Shown here: positions 11,317 to 21,000 of the stretch, one piece after another
Numbering within the stretch: the stretch's first letter is position 1
Layout: each line of letters starts with the position of its first letter
Source: Cyanophora paradoxa
Taxonomy: Eukaryota; Glaucocystophyceae; Cyanophorales; Cyanophoraceae
NCBI GenBank assembly: GCA_004431415.1
Contig: QPMI01000207.1
Span: 1 to 64,000 of the forward strand
Direction of reading: 5' to 3'
Length of the DNA stretch: 64,000 nucleotides
Program-made: the position numbers and the translations under genes
Notes under the pieces: model-generated
Databases searched by the model: none
Told to the model about the DNA's origin: nothing
The model's input: only the letters and a program-made list of their open reading frames with translations

Positions 11317-13111
11317 GTGCCATGCCCCCTCCTCCCCGGCACCCAGATCGGTGCTCACCGCTCGCAGATCGTCCCGAAGCTGTTCCTGGGGTCGATGATG
11401 GCCGCGCGGTGCGCCGGCTTGGACCGGCGGCCGGCCCTGCGCCGGCGCCCCCTGCTGAGCTTGAGGCGCGCGCAGGCAGGAGGAGAAGATGAAGGCGGCG
11501 GGGGTGACGCACGTGCTGACGATCACGAAGCTGGCGAAGAAGCCCGAGTTTCCGAACGACTTCACGTACCTCGTCCTAGAAGAGGTGCGCCACACCCAGC
11601 AGCTGCGTCACCGTCACTTGTCCCTCTCACGCCGCCGCCAGGATGATAATGAGACTTCCGATTTGCTGTCAAAGCTGCCCCTCCTGATCCTCTTCATCGA
11701 GACGGCGCGCGCCTCGGGGGGTGCGCCGGCCGGCCCGCGGGGCAGGCTCTGGTGCGAGGGGCGGGGCGGCAGGGGTGCTGGTGCACTGCGCGATGGGGGT
11801 GAGCCGCAGTGGGGCGGTGGTCGTGGCGTACCTCATGGCCGCCTTCTCCATGTCCCGCGACGAGGCCCTCGCCCAGGTCCGCAAGGCCCGGCCCCAGGTC
11901 GAGCCCAACAGGTGCCCCCGCCCCCCGCGCCCCCGCCGCCCCCGCCTGAGCGGCGGGGCGCAGGGGCTTCATGCGGCAGCTGGCGGTGTTCCAGGCGATG
12001 GGCGCGCCCCGCAACTTCGACGCCCGCGAGTGCGCCCGCGCCCGCCTCGCCCTCCTCGCCTCCGAGCGCGCCGGTGCCGCCCCGCCCCGCCGGCCGCCTC
12101 TCGCGGGGGGCGCTCAACGGCGGGCAGCGGGCGGGGGTGTGGCGGTCTTTCGGGCGCAGCCGAGCGTGGTGACGCTGCACGAGCGCGGGCATGCCAAGCC
12201 CCTCCGCATCACCGGCGTGCCCCGCGCCGCCCCCTCCCGCCGCCCCCGCCCCGCCCCAGCACGACCCGGCGCAGCAGCAGCAGCAGCCGCCGCCGCCGCA
12301 GCCGCCGCCGCAGCCGCAGGCGAACGGGGGCGGGGCGGAGGGGCCGGGGGAGGAGGAGCCGGAGGTGAGGCGGCTGCGGGCGGCGGGGGCGGCGTGCGTG
12401 GGGGAGCTGGAGGAGAAGATCGCGCGGGCGGGGCGTGTGGCGGCGTACGTCGGCTCGGGCCTCGCGTGCCGGGCCTGCCGGCGGCCCCTCCTCCGCTCCC
12501 TCAACCTCCTCCCGCACCCGCTCCCGCACGCGCACCACGCGCACGAGGGCGAGGGGGCGCGGGCGGGGTGCGGGGAGGGGGAGTGCGGGGAGCGGGTGTG
12601 GCGGGCGGTGCTCTCGGAGGCGGCGCGCCGCGGAAGCGCCCCCTTCGAGGAGCTGCCCCACGCCCCCGTCCTCTTCCTCGCCCCCGACGGCGCCGTCCAC
12701 GCCTCCCGCGACCCCAGCGCCCCCGCCGCCCCCGCCGAGCCCACAGCCCCCGCCCCGCCCAGGCCCGCCCCTGCCCCCGACGTCTCCCTCCGGCCGCCCT
12801 CGCGCGTGCGCTGCCCCCGCCGCGCCCCCGGGTGGGGCCTGGCGGGGCGCTGAGCTCGGGGGCGGGGCGGGCAGTGCGCGTGCGCGGTGCCGCTGGGGCT
12901 GCACCCGACGCCCGCCTGCTCGGTGCACTTCGTGGAGCCGCTCGGGTGGATGGGGGACGTGGCCGCCGAGGAGGGCCACCTCGCGTGCCCGTGCGGCGCC
13001 CCGCTGGGGGCCTGGAGCTGGCGCGCGGGGCTGCCGTGCGCGTGCGGGGGCCACCTCGCGCCGGCCTTCGCCGTCCACCGCGAGGCCCTCGTCGAGGAGG
13101 CGCCCCTCTAG
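11317..13111 (+). CDS. DUSP12: Dual-specificity phosphatase with C-terminal zinc domain (DUSP12/YVH1)
   Basis: YVH1-type phosphatase, which in yeast and animals releases Mrt4 during 60S ribosome maturation. N-terminal IVPKLFLGSMMAAR joins across an intron (about 11408-11476) to MKAAGVTHVLTI. The next junctions give DDNETSDLLSKLPLLILFIE and then VLVHCAMGVSRSGAVVVAYL, containing the catalytic HCX5R signature (11778-11840). ALAQVRKARPQVEPN and FMRQLAVFQAMG (11968-12000) match the end of the phosphatase fold. After an Ala/Pro/Gln linker comes the YVH1 zinc region: LACRACRRPLLRSLNLL, CSVHFVEPLGWMGDV (about 12915-12960), CPCGAPLGAWSW and CACGGHLAPAFAVHREAL, with paired cysteines as in DUSP12. The stop is at 13109-13111. 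All junctions are GT-AG, starting GTGCG or GTGCC. The start ATG is the first in frame but unproven. Confidence 0.88.
11912..11963 (+). other. Typical short intron of the window (52 nt, GT-AG)
   Basis: Intron of the DUSP12 gene between VEPN(R) and the exon beginning FMRQLAVFQ. It starts GTGCCCCCG, runs C-rich, has CTGAG 13-17 nt from the end and closes CGGCGGGGCGCAG. The G-rich last 11 nt can pair with GCGCCCCCGCCG in the C-rich half, giving a stem that would bring the splice sites together. It serves as the type example for the intron pattern discussed in the findings. Confidence 0.75.
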
Positions 13112-13238
13112 CCCGCCCCGCATTCCCCCCGAGCCAGTGCTCGCCCCGCGCCACCCGCGCACTTTCAAGCGACACATTGCGCGAGGGCGAAACAGGAGGG
13201 AGGGCGTCGGAGAGGATCCTTGGAGCGGGGGCGTGGAG

Positions 13239-15111
13239 CTAGATCTGGAGGGGTAGGGCGGGGGGCGGCGGGGGGCACCAGTAGGAGAATAGGAGCATGA
13301 CGGCGAGGGAGGCGGCGAGGCTCTCCATCCGCGAGAAGAGGACGAGCAGCAGGCCCTCGAGCAGCAGCGCCCCCCACAGCAGCCGCAGCCGCCCTGCCGG
13401 CCCCCGCCTCGGCCCCCGGCGGGCAGCGGCGGGCGGGGGGCGCACCGCGGAGGCCGTCGCGACGGAAGGCGAGGTCGGAGAGGCGGCCGCCGGACCAGCG
13501 CGAGAAGAGGTTCTGCGGGGCGCCCGACGTCCCGCCCGGCCCCCCGCGCCCGAGGGGTGGGGCCGCCGGCGGGCGCACCATGAGGCCGAAGGCGGACGCG
13601 GCGGCCCCAGCGGTGATCTGAAAAACCAAAAATTTTCGCAATCAGTGCCCAAACTCGCTGAGATGCTCGGGGGGCGGGGCGCGGGGCGGGGCGGGGGCGC
13701 CTTGCTCATGGCGAAGCGGGTCTCGTAGAACTCTGCGAACTTGGAGTCGACCGTGAGCTCCACCCCGAAGCACGCCTGCTCGCGCCCCGCGTCGGCGCCC
13801 CGCGAGCGGCGGGCGGGGGTGCGGGGGCGGACGGCGTAGACGAGGGCGAAGACCCAGGTGCGGGGGTCGGCGGCGGCGGCGAGGGCGGCGGCGCGGGAGT
13901 CGACGCGGGTGCGGGCGCCGCGGCGCTCGAGGTCGCGGTAGTTGCCACGGGGCAGGTCCTGCGAGAGCGCCAGTACGGCCGCCCCCGCCGCGAAGGCCAG
14001 CGCCCCCGGCACGACCATCGCCAGCCGCCACTGCGCGCTCGGCCCGTACCCCAGCCCCTCAAACGACTGCATCAGCAGCGGCATCAGCAGCTGCGTCTGC
14101 ACGCGGCGCCGTTCGCGTGAGCGCCGGCGGGAGGGCGGGGGCGGGGGAGGCCGAGGGCAGGGGCGCACTGTGCCGCCGCCCATGTTGCCCCAGCCGGCGC
14201 TGAGCGCGTTGGCCTCTCCAGCGACGCTTCTGGAGAACATGAGGGACACTGGGGCGGCGCCGGGTGAGGCGACGCGGCGGCTCGCGGCGCTGGGCGCGCA
14301 CTGTGGAACTGCGTGGGCACGAAGGCGGCGCCGATGAAGGAGATGAAGAGGCGGACGAGGAGGAAGGAGGGATACGAGTGGACGAGGCCGGCGAGGGCCG
14401 TGGGGAGGGCCCCCGCGAGCATGACGGCGCCCTGGCCGAGCCGCGGGCCGTAGCGGTCGCAGACGACGCCCACCAGCAGCCGCGCCGCGATCGTCCCCGC
14501 CACCCCGACGCTGTTCGCGTCTGCCCCGGCCCGCCCCGCGGCCGCCCCGCTCGGATGCGCGCGGCGCGGGGTCGCGGGGCGGCGGCGGGCGGACCGGTCA
14601 TCTGGTCGGCCGTGAAGCCGAGGTCCGCCCGGATCGTGGTCGCCATCTGCGCCGCGGCGCCTGCGCCTCGCGCCCCGCCGGCGGCCGCGCTCGTGACGCG
14701 ATCAGCGTGCGCACCGCGGGGATCGCGAACCACGCGTTGAAGCACACGAAGAAGGCGAGCGTCTCCAGCCACAGCGCCCGCACTGCAGCCCCCTCGTTCG
14801 CCGCGGGCGGCGCCAAGCGGGGGAGGCGGCGCGGGAGGCGGCGGCGCGCGCACTGTGCGGCTTCGCAAAGGAGAGGACATTGAGCTTCGTCGCCTGCGAG
14901 GCGAGGATCAGGCGGGCAGCCGCGCCCCACACGCGCGTTCCCGGCGTCGCCACGGCCAGCCGCGCCCCACACGCGCCTTCCCGTCCGCGTCCGTCGGCAG
15001 CGCGAATGAAGGCGTTTCCTCGTCACGGCGCTTGCGCGAGCTCGAGATTGACGTAGCCAGATCCAGAGATCCAGATCCGTAGCGCTCTGGCTGCAAGATC
15101 CAGAAAGGCAC
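13239..15111 (-). CDS. NRT2: NRT2-type nitrate/nitrite transporter (MFS), C-terminally shortened
   Basis: High-affinity nitrate/nitrite symporter of the plasma membrane. ATG at 15111 leads to SFALPTDADGKA and, after an intron, LNVLSFAKPH, the usual NRT2 N-terminus. Membrane segments follow: LWLETLAFFVCFNAWFAIPA, then AGTIAARLLVGVVCDRYGPR with the MFS loop, AVMLAGALPTALAGLV, and FLLVRLFISFIGAAFVPTQF. The NNP signature ANALSAGWGNMGGG is at 14165-14210. WRLAMVVPGALAFAAGAAVL, WVFALVYA, ELTVDSKFAEFYETRFAMSK, ITAGAAASAFGLMV, LFSRWSGGRLSDLAF and LLWGALLLEGLLLVLFSRM complete ten segments. The frame then ends ASLAVMLLFSYW plus a few non-homologous residues at a stop at 13239. The last two helices expected in the family are not visible, either in the remaining 127 bp before the DUSP12 end or antisense to that gene. 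Confidence 0.85.
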
Positions 15112-15359
15112 TCGTGGCGCGCCTTTCTCGTCCCACGTCTTCGCTAGTTGGACGAAAGTTGGACGAAAGTTGGACGAAAGTTGGACGATTCACGATTGCA
15201 GTACCCCTTCACGTCCGTAGAACGGACAGCTGCAGGGCCCTGCGCGAGCCGGCTACGCCGACCACGCCGGAAAACAGCGCTTCAGTGAGCCTCCCCGCGC
15301 ACTGCGCCTTTCAACCCCGCTCACGCCCCGCACGGCCAGCCTCCCGCGAACGACCAGGA
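15112..15359. promoter_or_regulatory. Divergent region between NRT2 and the deubiquitinase gene
   Basis: About 250 bp between divergent start codons (15111 minus, 15360 plus if that start is right). It contains a perfect four-copy array of the 11-mer AGTTGGACGAA (15146-15188) within 80 bp of the NRT2 start. Such a short direct-repeat array beside a nutrient transporter could be a regulatory site; this is inference only. Confidence 0.4.
15146..15188. repeat. Four tandem copies of AGTTGGACGAA
   Basis: Direct repeat with an 11-bp period and no mismatches over 3.9 copies, situated 35-77 bp upstream of the NRT2 start codon in non-coding DNA. The period is close to one helical turn, so any bound protein would sit on one DNA face. 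Confidence 0.9.
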
Positions 15360-18072
15360 ATGAACACGGTGCGCCGCACGAAAGCGCGCGTGCTGCGATA
15401 CAAACGAGCACGAGCCCCGCTAGCGCACGTATGCTAGCGCTTGCCTCGCCCCGCTCTCGCGCCATCTGGCCCGACGCCATCCCGGCTGCTTTCGCATTTG
15501 CCCGCTCGATCGACCGCGGTCGCCTCTTGCTTTCGCCTTTGCCTGGCTGACGTGCGCCCCCCCGCCCCCGGCGCCAGATCGGCCCCGCCGTCTGGGGTGC
15601 CGCCATCCTGGGGCCCCGCCTCGGGTTCATGAACGAGGGCAACGCGTGCTACGCCATCGCCGTGGTTCACTGCATCTCCACCATCCAGGCCATCGTCGCC
15701 GCCCTCGGCACAGAGAACTGGCAAGGCGGCGTCGCGGGACAGCTGCGGGAGCTCGTCTTGCAGGCGCGCGGGGCCGGGGGCGCGGCGCCCCTGGGGAGCT
15801 CGAACGCTCGCTAACGAGGCGCAGGTGTGCGAGGGGCGTCCCAACGGGGGAGGCGGCGTGCACTCGTGCCAGGAGCTCAAGCGAGCGGTGGCGGCCGCCG
15901 ATGCCGCATCCGACTCCCCGCCCAGAAGCCCGTGGAAATCGCCGTTCTGGGGCGCAACTCAGCAGGACGCGTACCTGTTCTTCGTGAAAATGTGCCAGGA
16001 GCTACCCAAAGCGGTAAAAGCCCGGCCCGCGCCCATCGCCTCCCCGGCGCCCCCGGCCCTCACGCCCGCGCACCGCCCGGGCAGGTCCAAGCAGCGTACA
16101 CGTTCGGCGTCCGACGGGACAGGAGGTGCGAACGATGCAAGTACACGTCCGCCGTCTTCGAGGAGCAGGGGGACATCCCCGGCGAACTCCCCCAGTCGAG
16201 CGGCGCCCCGACGCGCTCCAGCACCCTTGATCTCCTCCGTCGTTACTTCAAGGTGCGCAAGAGCGGAAACGCCGGCGCTGCCCCTCGCAAAAACGCCCCG
16301 GGCGCCGCAGGCGGACAAATTCGAGTGGACCTGCTGCTCTGGGTGCAAGCTGAAGACGGATGGGAAAGTGCTGACCCGGCTCGACGTCAGCACCCGCGAC
16401 GGGAAGGGGCAGCCCCGCGCGCCGCTGCCGCCCGCGCTGGTGGTGCACGTCGGACGCTGGACCCCCGGCAAGGACGCGCGGAAGCGCGACGACCCCGTCT
16501 ACCCCGACAAGCGCATCGACCTCACCAAGCTCGGGGAGAACGCCTTCTACCCGAACGTGCCCGAGCCCGGGAGCGCAACGTACACCCTCCGCGCCGTGCT
16601 GCGGCACCACGGCCTCACGCTGGACGGCGGGCACTACACGGTCCGCCCCCCCTACCCGCATAGAATGAGACATCGCGCCCGTCTCGTCGTCTCTCCCGCC
16701 TGCATCGACCCCCGCCCGCAGGTCGACGTGCTCTGGAACGGGAATTGGAGCCGGTGCAACGACAAGAGCGTCTCGCAGGCGAGGGGCCGCCCGCTGCGCC
16801 GTGCCCCGCGTGGAGCAGCGGGGGAGCGCCTCTCTCTTTATAAACCAGGCGACGGCGTCCGCAGGTGATGGAATCGGAGGTCCTCGGCGGAGGCGGCGAC
16901 GCGTACATGCTCTTCTACGAGAGAGAAGAGCACGTCGGCGGCGCGCCGGGTCCCTCGGCGTCGAGCCCCGGCCCCTCCCCGCCCGCGGTCGCTCCCGCGT
17001 CGCCATCCTACGCGGACGCGGTCCGGGGCCCGCGGGCGGCGGAGCCCGCCGCCGCCCCGGAGCAGGCGGCAGCCGGCCCGCCGGCTGCCCCAGCGCCGGC
17101 GCAGGCCGGCTCGCAGGCCGGCTCGCAGGCCGCCGCCCCGGCGCCGAAGCGGGGCAGGCCGGCTCCGGCCAAGGCGGCGGCGGCGGCGGCGGAGGAGGAG
17201 GAGGAGGCAGCGTCGGCGGCGGCGCAGGCCAGCTCGCAGGCCGCCGCCCCGGCGCCGAAGCGGGGCAGGCCGGCGAGCAAGGCCGATACGGCAGCGGCGG
17301 CGGAGGACGCGCCGCCGACGGAGTGGGCGGCGTGCGATCGGTGCACGAGGTGGCGGCGGCTACCCGCGGGGACGCACGTCGCGGGCGGAGCGCCGTTCTG
17401 CTGCACGGACCTCCGCGGGGTCACCTGCAAGACCCGGAGGACCGCTTGGACGACGACGAGGAGGATATCATCGCGGACAGCGCACAGGCCGCCGCCGCCC
17501 CGGAGGCTGCGACGCAGGCCAGCTCGCCGGCCGCCCCCGCCAGCCCCGCCGCCCCGAAGAAGCGGAGCCGGCGGAGCAAGGCGACGGGGGCCGCCGCTGC
17601 CCCGGAGCAGGCGGCAGCCGGCTCGCCGGCCGCCCCGGAGGCTGCGACGCAGGCCAGCTCGCCGGCCGCCCCCGCCAGCCCCGCCGCCCCGAAGAAGCGG
17701 AGCCAGCGGAGCAAGGCGACGGGGGCCGCCGCTGCCCCGGAGCAGGCGGCAGCCGGCTCGCCGGCCGCCCCGGAGGCTGCGACGCAGGCCAGCTCGCCGG
17801 CCGCCCCCGCCAGCCCCGCCGCCCCGAAGAAGCGGAGCCGGCGGAGCAAGGCGACGGGGGCCGCCGCCGCCCCGGAGCAGGCGGCGGCCGGCTTGCCGGC
17901 CGCCCCGGAGGCTGCGACGCAGGCCAGCTCGCCGGCCGCCCCCGCCGGCCCCGCCGCCCCGAAGAAGCGGAGGCGGCAGCAGGCGGCCGAGGCGACGGGG
18001 GCCGCCGCCTCCCCGGGCACGGGGCAGGACCCGGTTCGCGCCCCTCGCGCCCCCGCATGCGCTCCAGGCTGA
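15360..18072 (+). CDS. USP deubiquitinase fused to AT-hooks and CW-type zinc finger
   Basis: Cysteine-type ubiquitin hydrolase joined to chromatin-binding modules. The Cys box is divergent: GFMNEGNACYAIAVVHCI (about 15626-15680), with NEGNACY in place of NxGNTCY. QQDAYLFFVKMCQEL (about 15960-16005), RRCERCKYTSAVFEEQ and WTCCSGCKLKTDGK carry the paired zinc cysteines of USP fingers. PPALVVHVGRW is near 16430. The His box LTLDGGHYT is near 16615-16645, and AYMLFYERE ends the fold at 16927. Beyond it lie two AT-hook cores (APKRGRPAPAK, 17143-17175; APKRGRPASK, 17248-17280) and a CW finger, WAACDRCTRWRRLPAG (17325-17370) followed by FCC and TCK cysteines. Then come acidic residues and 45-residue repeats. 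The frame switches at about 17431. ATG at 15360 followed by GTGCGCC fits the local donor style. The reading frame meets TGA at 18072, but a GT-AG intron at 18033-18086 would splice onward without a stop. Confidence 0.78.
17503..17995 (+). repeat. 135-bp tandem repeats encoding a 45-residue Ala/Pro/Lys unit
   Basis: Copies start at 17503, 17638, 17773 and 17908, an exact 135-bp spacing, with only a few base differences between copies. Each encodes EAATQASSPAAPASPAAP, then KKRSRRSK (a nuclear-localisation-like basic patch), then ATGAAAAPEQAAAG. The multiple-of-three period keeps the frame, consistent with a coding tandem duplication. The same vocabulary (APEQAAAG, QASSQAA) occurs upstream of the CW finger in a different frame. 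Confidence 0.9.
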
Positions 18073-21000
18073 CATCTTGCCAGGTGGAGGGGTCCGAGGG
18101 CGAAAAGGTGGCGCACTCGGAGGGCTCTGGACAGGAGAAGGGTGGCGGACAGGAGCAGCAGCAGGAGAAGGAGAAGAAGGGGAAGCAGAGGTCGACGTTG
18201 GACCGCCACGACGCCCAGGCGAGGCCCCTCTCCCGCCCGCACCGCCCGCCCGCCCGCCCGCGCCTCCCAGACCAGCGCCGAACCCCCGCCGCGGCCGCGC
18301 AGAGAAAGGAGCACAGCCTGGCGCGCAAGAGGAAGAGCGAGAAGCAGAACACTAAGGAGGCTAGCACGCAGCGCACTCGCGCCCGTTGCGCCGCCCCGCA
18401 TCTCTTACCCCGCGCCCCGCGCAGAGAAAGGAGAAGGCGAAGAAGGGGGAGACCGCGAGGGCCGAGGCGAAGGCCGTGGACGCGGAGGCGACCCCCGCGG
18501 CGAAGAGTGAAGCGCCCGACCCGTCCCCGGCACCGACCCGCCCCGACAAGGCCTTGAGCGAGGTCCGGCACGCCCCGCACTCCCGCCCACCGCGCCGCGC
18601 GCCCCCCCTGCGCCGCCACGCTCACCCCCCTGCGCCGCCAGGAGGAGGAGGAGGTGCTGGGCAAGAAGGGGAGGGCTCGGATGCAGGCGGCGAAAGAGCA
18701 CCTGAAGCGGCGGAGGGAGGCAGCTGCAGCGGGCGAGGGGGCGGACGGCAAGGGCGAGGAGGGGCAGAGCGCCAAAAAGAAGAAGAAGAAGAACAAGAAG
18801 AAGAGCAACAACAAGAAGCCCCCGCAGCGCTGCGGCGGGTGCGGCGAGGCGTTCGCCGACGAGGACTACGCCGTGACCCCGAGCGGCCACCGGAGGCTGA
18901 AGATCGCGGAGGGCCACATCCTGCAGTGCGCGGCGGGCGGCGACGGCGAGGGCGACACCCACCACGCCCACCACGCCCGCTGCGCCAACCTCTGCGGCCG
19001 TTTCAAGGGCGTCCGGCGCGACGGCGACACCTGGACAGCCGTGTTCACGCGCGGGGACGGCGAGGCGTGTCCCCTCCCCCGTCCAGCCCCTCCCGCCACC
19101 CGCCCGCGCGCCGCCTGACCGCCGCCTCCCGCCCGTCAGACGGCGCGCGTCGCGGGCCTCCGCTCGGAGTGGGCGGCGGCCAGGGCCTTCGATCGCCTCG
19201 TCATCGCGGTGCACGGGCCGGAGAAGGCGCGGGACCTCACCAATTTCCCGCCGGAGCACTACAAGAGCCAGTGCTTCTTCCGGGGCCGGATCCCCGGCCG
19301 CGAGGAGCGGCCCGCCGCCTCGTGCTCCCTCGAGGCACGCCCTCCCTCACTCCCGCCCCTCCCTCCCTGCCCCTCCCTCACTCCCGCCCCTCCGCGCAGG
19401 AGATCGCGGAGGCCGTCGGGGCGTTCGGGCGGGCCGAGGACGAGGCGCTGGCCAAGTGCGAGGAGGACGAGCGGGCGGAGGCCGCGCGGCTGGCGGCGGC
19501 GAAGTCGCCGTCCTTCGAGGTGGACAAGGCGCGGCGCGCCCTGAAGAAGAAGAGGGAGGACGCGGCGCGCTTCGTGGCGATGCGCCTGCAGCACTTCGAG
19601 GACGCCATGGGCGCCTGGCCGTCGGGCAGGAAGAAGCGGGCGAGGCGGGAGGCGAGGACGCAGGCCAAGAAGGAGGGGATCCAGAAGTGCGCGGACGTCT
19701 GGGTCGAGAAGGCGGCGGCACGGCTGGCGGCGGCCGAGGCGAGGATGGCGGCGGCCGCGGCCGAGGCCGCGCCGGGGCCGGGCGGGCGGCGGGGCGGGCG
19801 GCGCAGCCCCTGGTACTGCCCCTGCCACCGCCTCGAGCCCGGCAAGGGCCCGCAGGCGGTCGCCGCCGACGTGGAGAAGACGCAGAAGCTGTGCGGCCCG
19901 ACCGACCCTCTGCGAGCGTCGCCCGCCGCCCCGCCGACGCCCGCCCCGCAGCGCGATCAAGGAGGGCGACGTGCTGCCCGCGCTCGTGACGGTGGCGGAG
20001 CGCACGGGCTTCGTCTGGGGGATGGCGGCAGCGGCGCGGAGGGGCACCCTCACCTTCTTCAACGAGAGAGTGAAGGAAGCCCTGAAATACGTGCGCGCTG
20101 CTTCTCGCTCTCGTCCCCCCGGGCTCATGCCCCTCGAGCCGTGCAAAGGCAGCATGGTCAAGGTGACCGAGCCCTCCCTTGTTGAGCCCTCGCAACCCCT
20201 GCCTCCGGGCTGACGAGCCTCGCGCCCCCCGCAGATATTCCCGCCGGAGGGCGGTCCCAAGTGCCGGCGCTGCACCCCCGAGGCGAAGTTCGCCAACATG
20301 CGGCAGCTCGCCGGGCACACGCGCCGCTGCGTGCGCGCCGCCCGCCCCTCCCACGCCGCTCACCTGCGGCTCCATCGGGGCCCCTTCGCCGTCTTACGCG
20401 CGCCCGTTCGTTCTCGGCACGGGGACCAGCACGAGGGCGCGGCGCTGGACTTCCCAGGGCCGTTCGCGTCCTCCCACCGCCTCCTCGCGAACCTGCCCTA
20501 CACCAACGAGATCCACGAGGTCCGAGATAGGGGCAAGATGCCGCCGCGGCCGGAGGGCGGCTACGCTGGAGCTAGCTTCATCATAGACGCCATCCTGAAA
20601 CAGCTGGATGGGCTGGGTGAGACCTCGCCCCCCCGACCCTGACCCTGGCGCGCGCGGAGGAGGGCGGCGGTGGCCTCGAGCTCACGGCCGGCGTGCAGCC
20701 CCCAGAGCGGAACAGGAGGGCGACCTCTACGACACCGCGAGGACGCGTGACGCGAAGACGCGGCGCACGGAGGACGGGGGCAAGGTCGCCCAAGCAGAGA
20801 CCACTGCAAGTCCCCTCAGCGCCCTCCCCACGCTCCGCTAGCCCGCGCCCCCACCGCCCCCGCCGACTCTGCTGCAGGAACTCTCCTGGTGGGCGTGCGA
20901 GAAGTGCGGCGAGGAGTGCCACACCAGGAGCGGGCTGAAGGCCCACAAGCCGGCTTGCCCCTCCAAGAAGAGCAAGGTGAGCCTTTCTTTTTTCTTGGGG

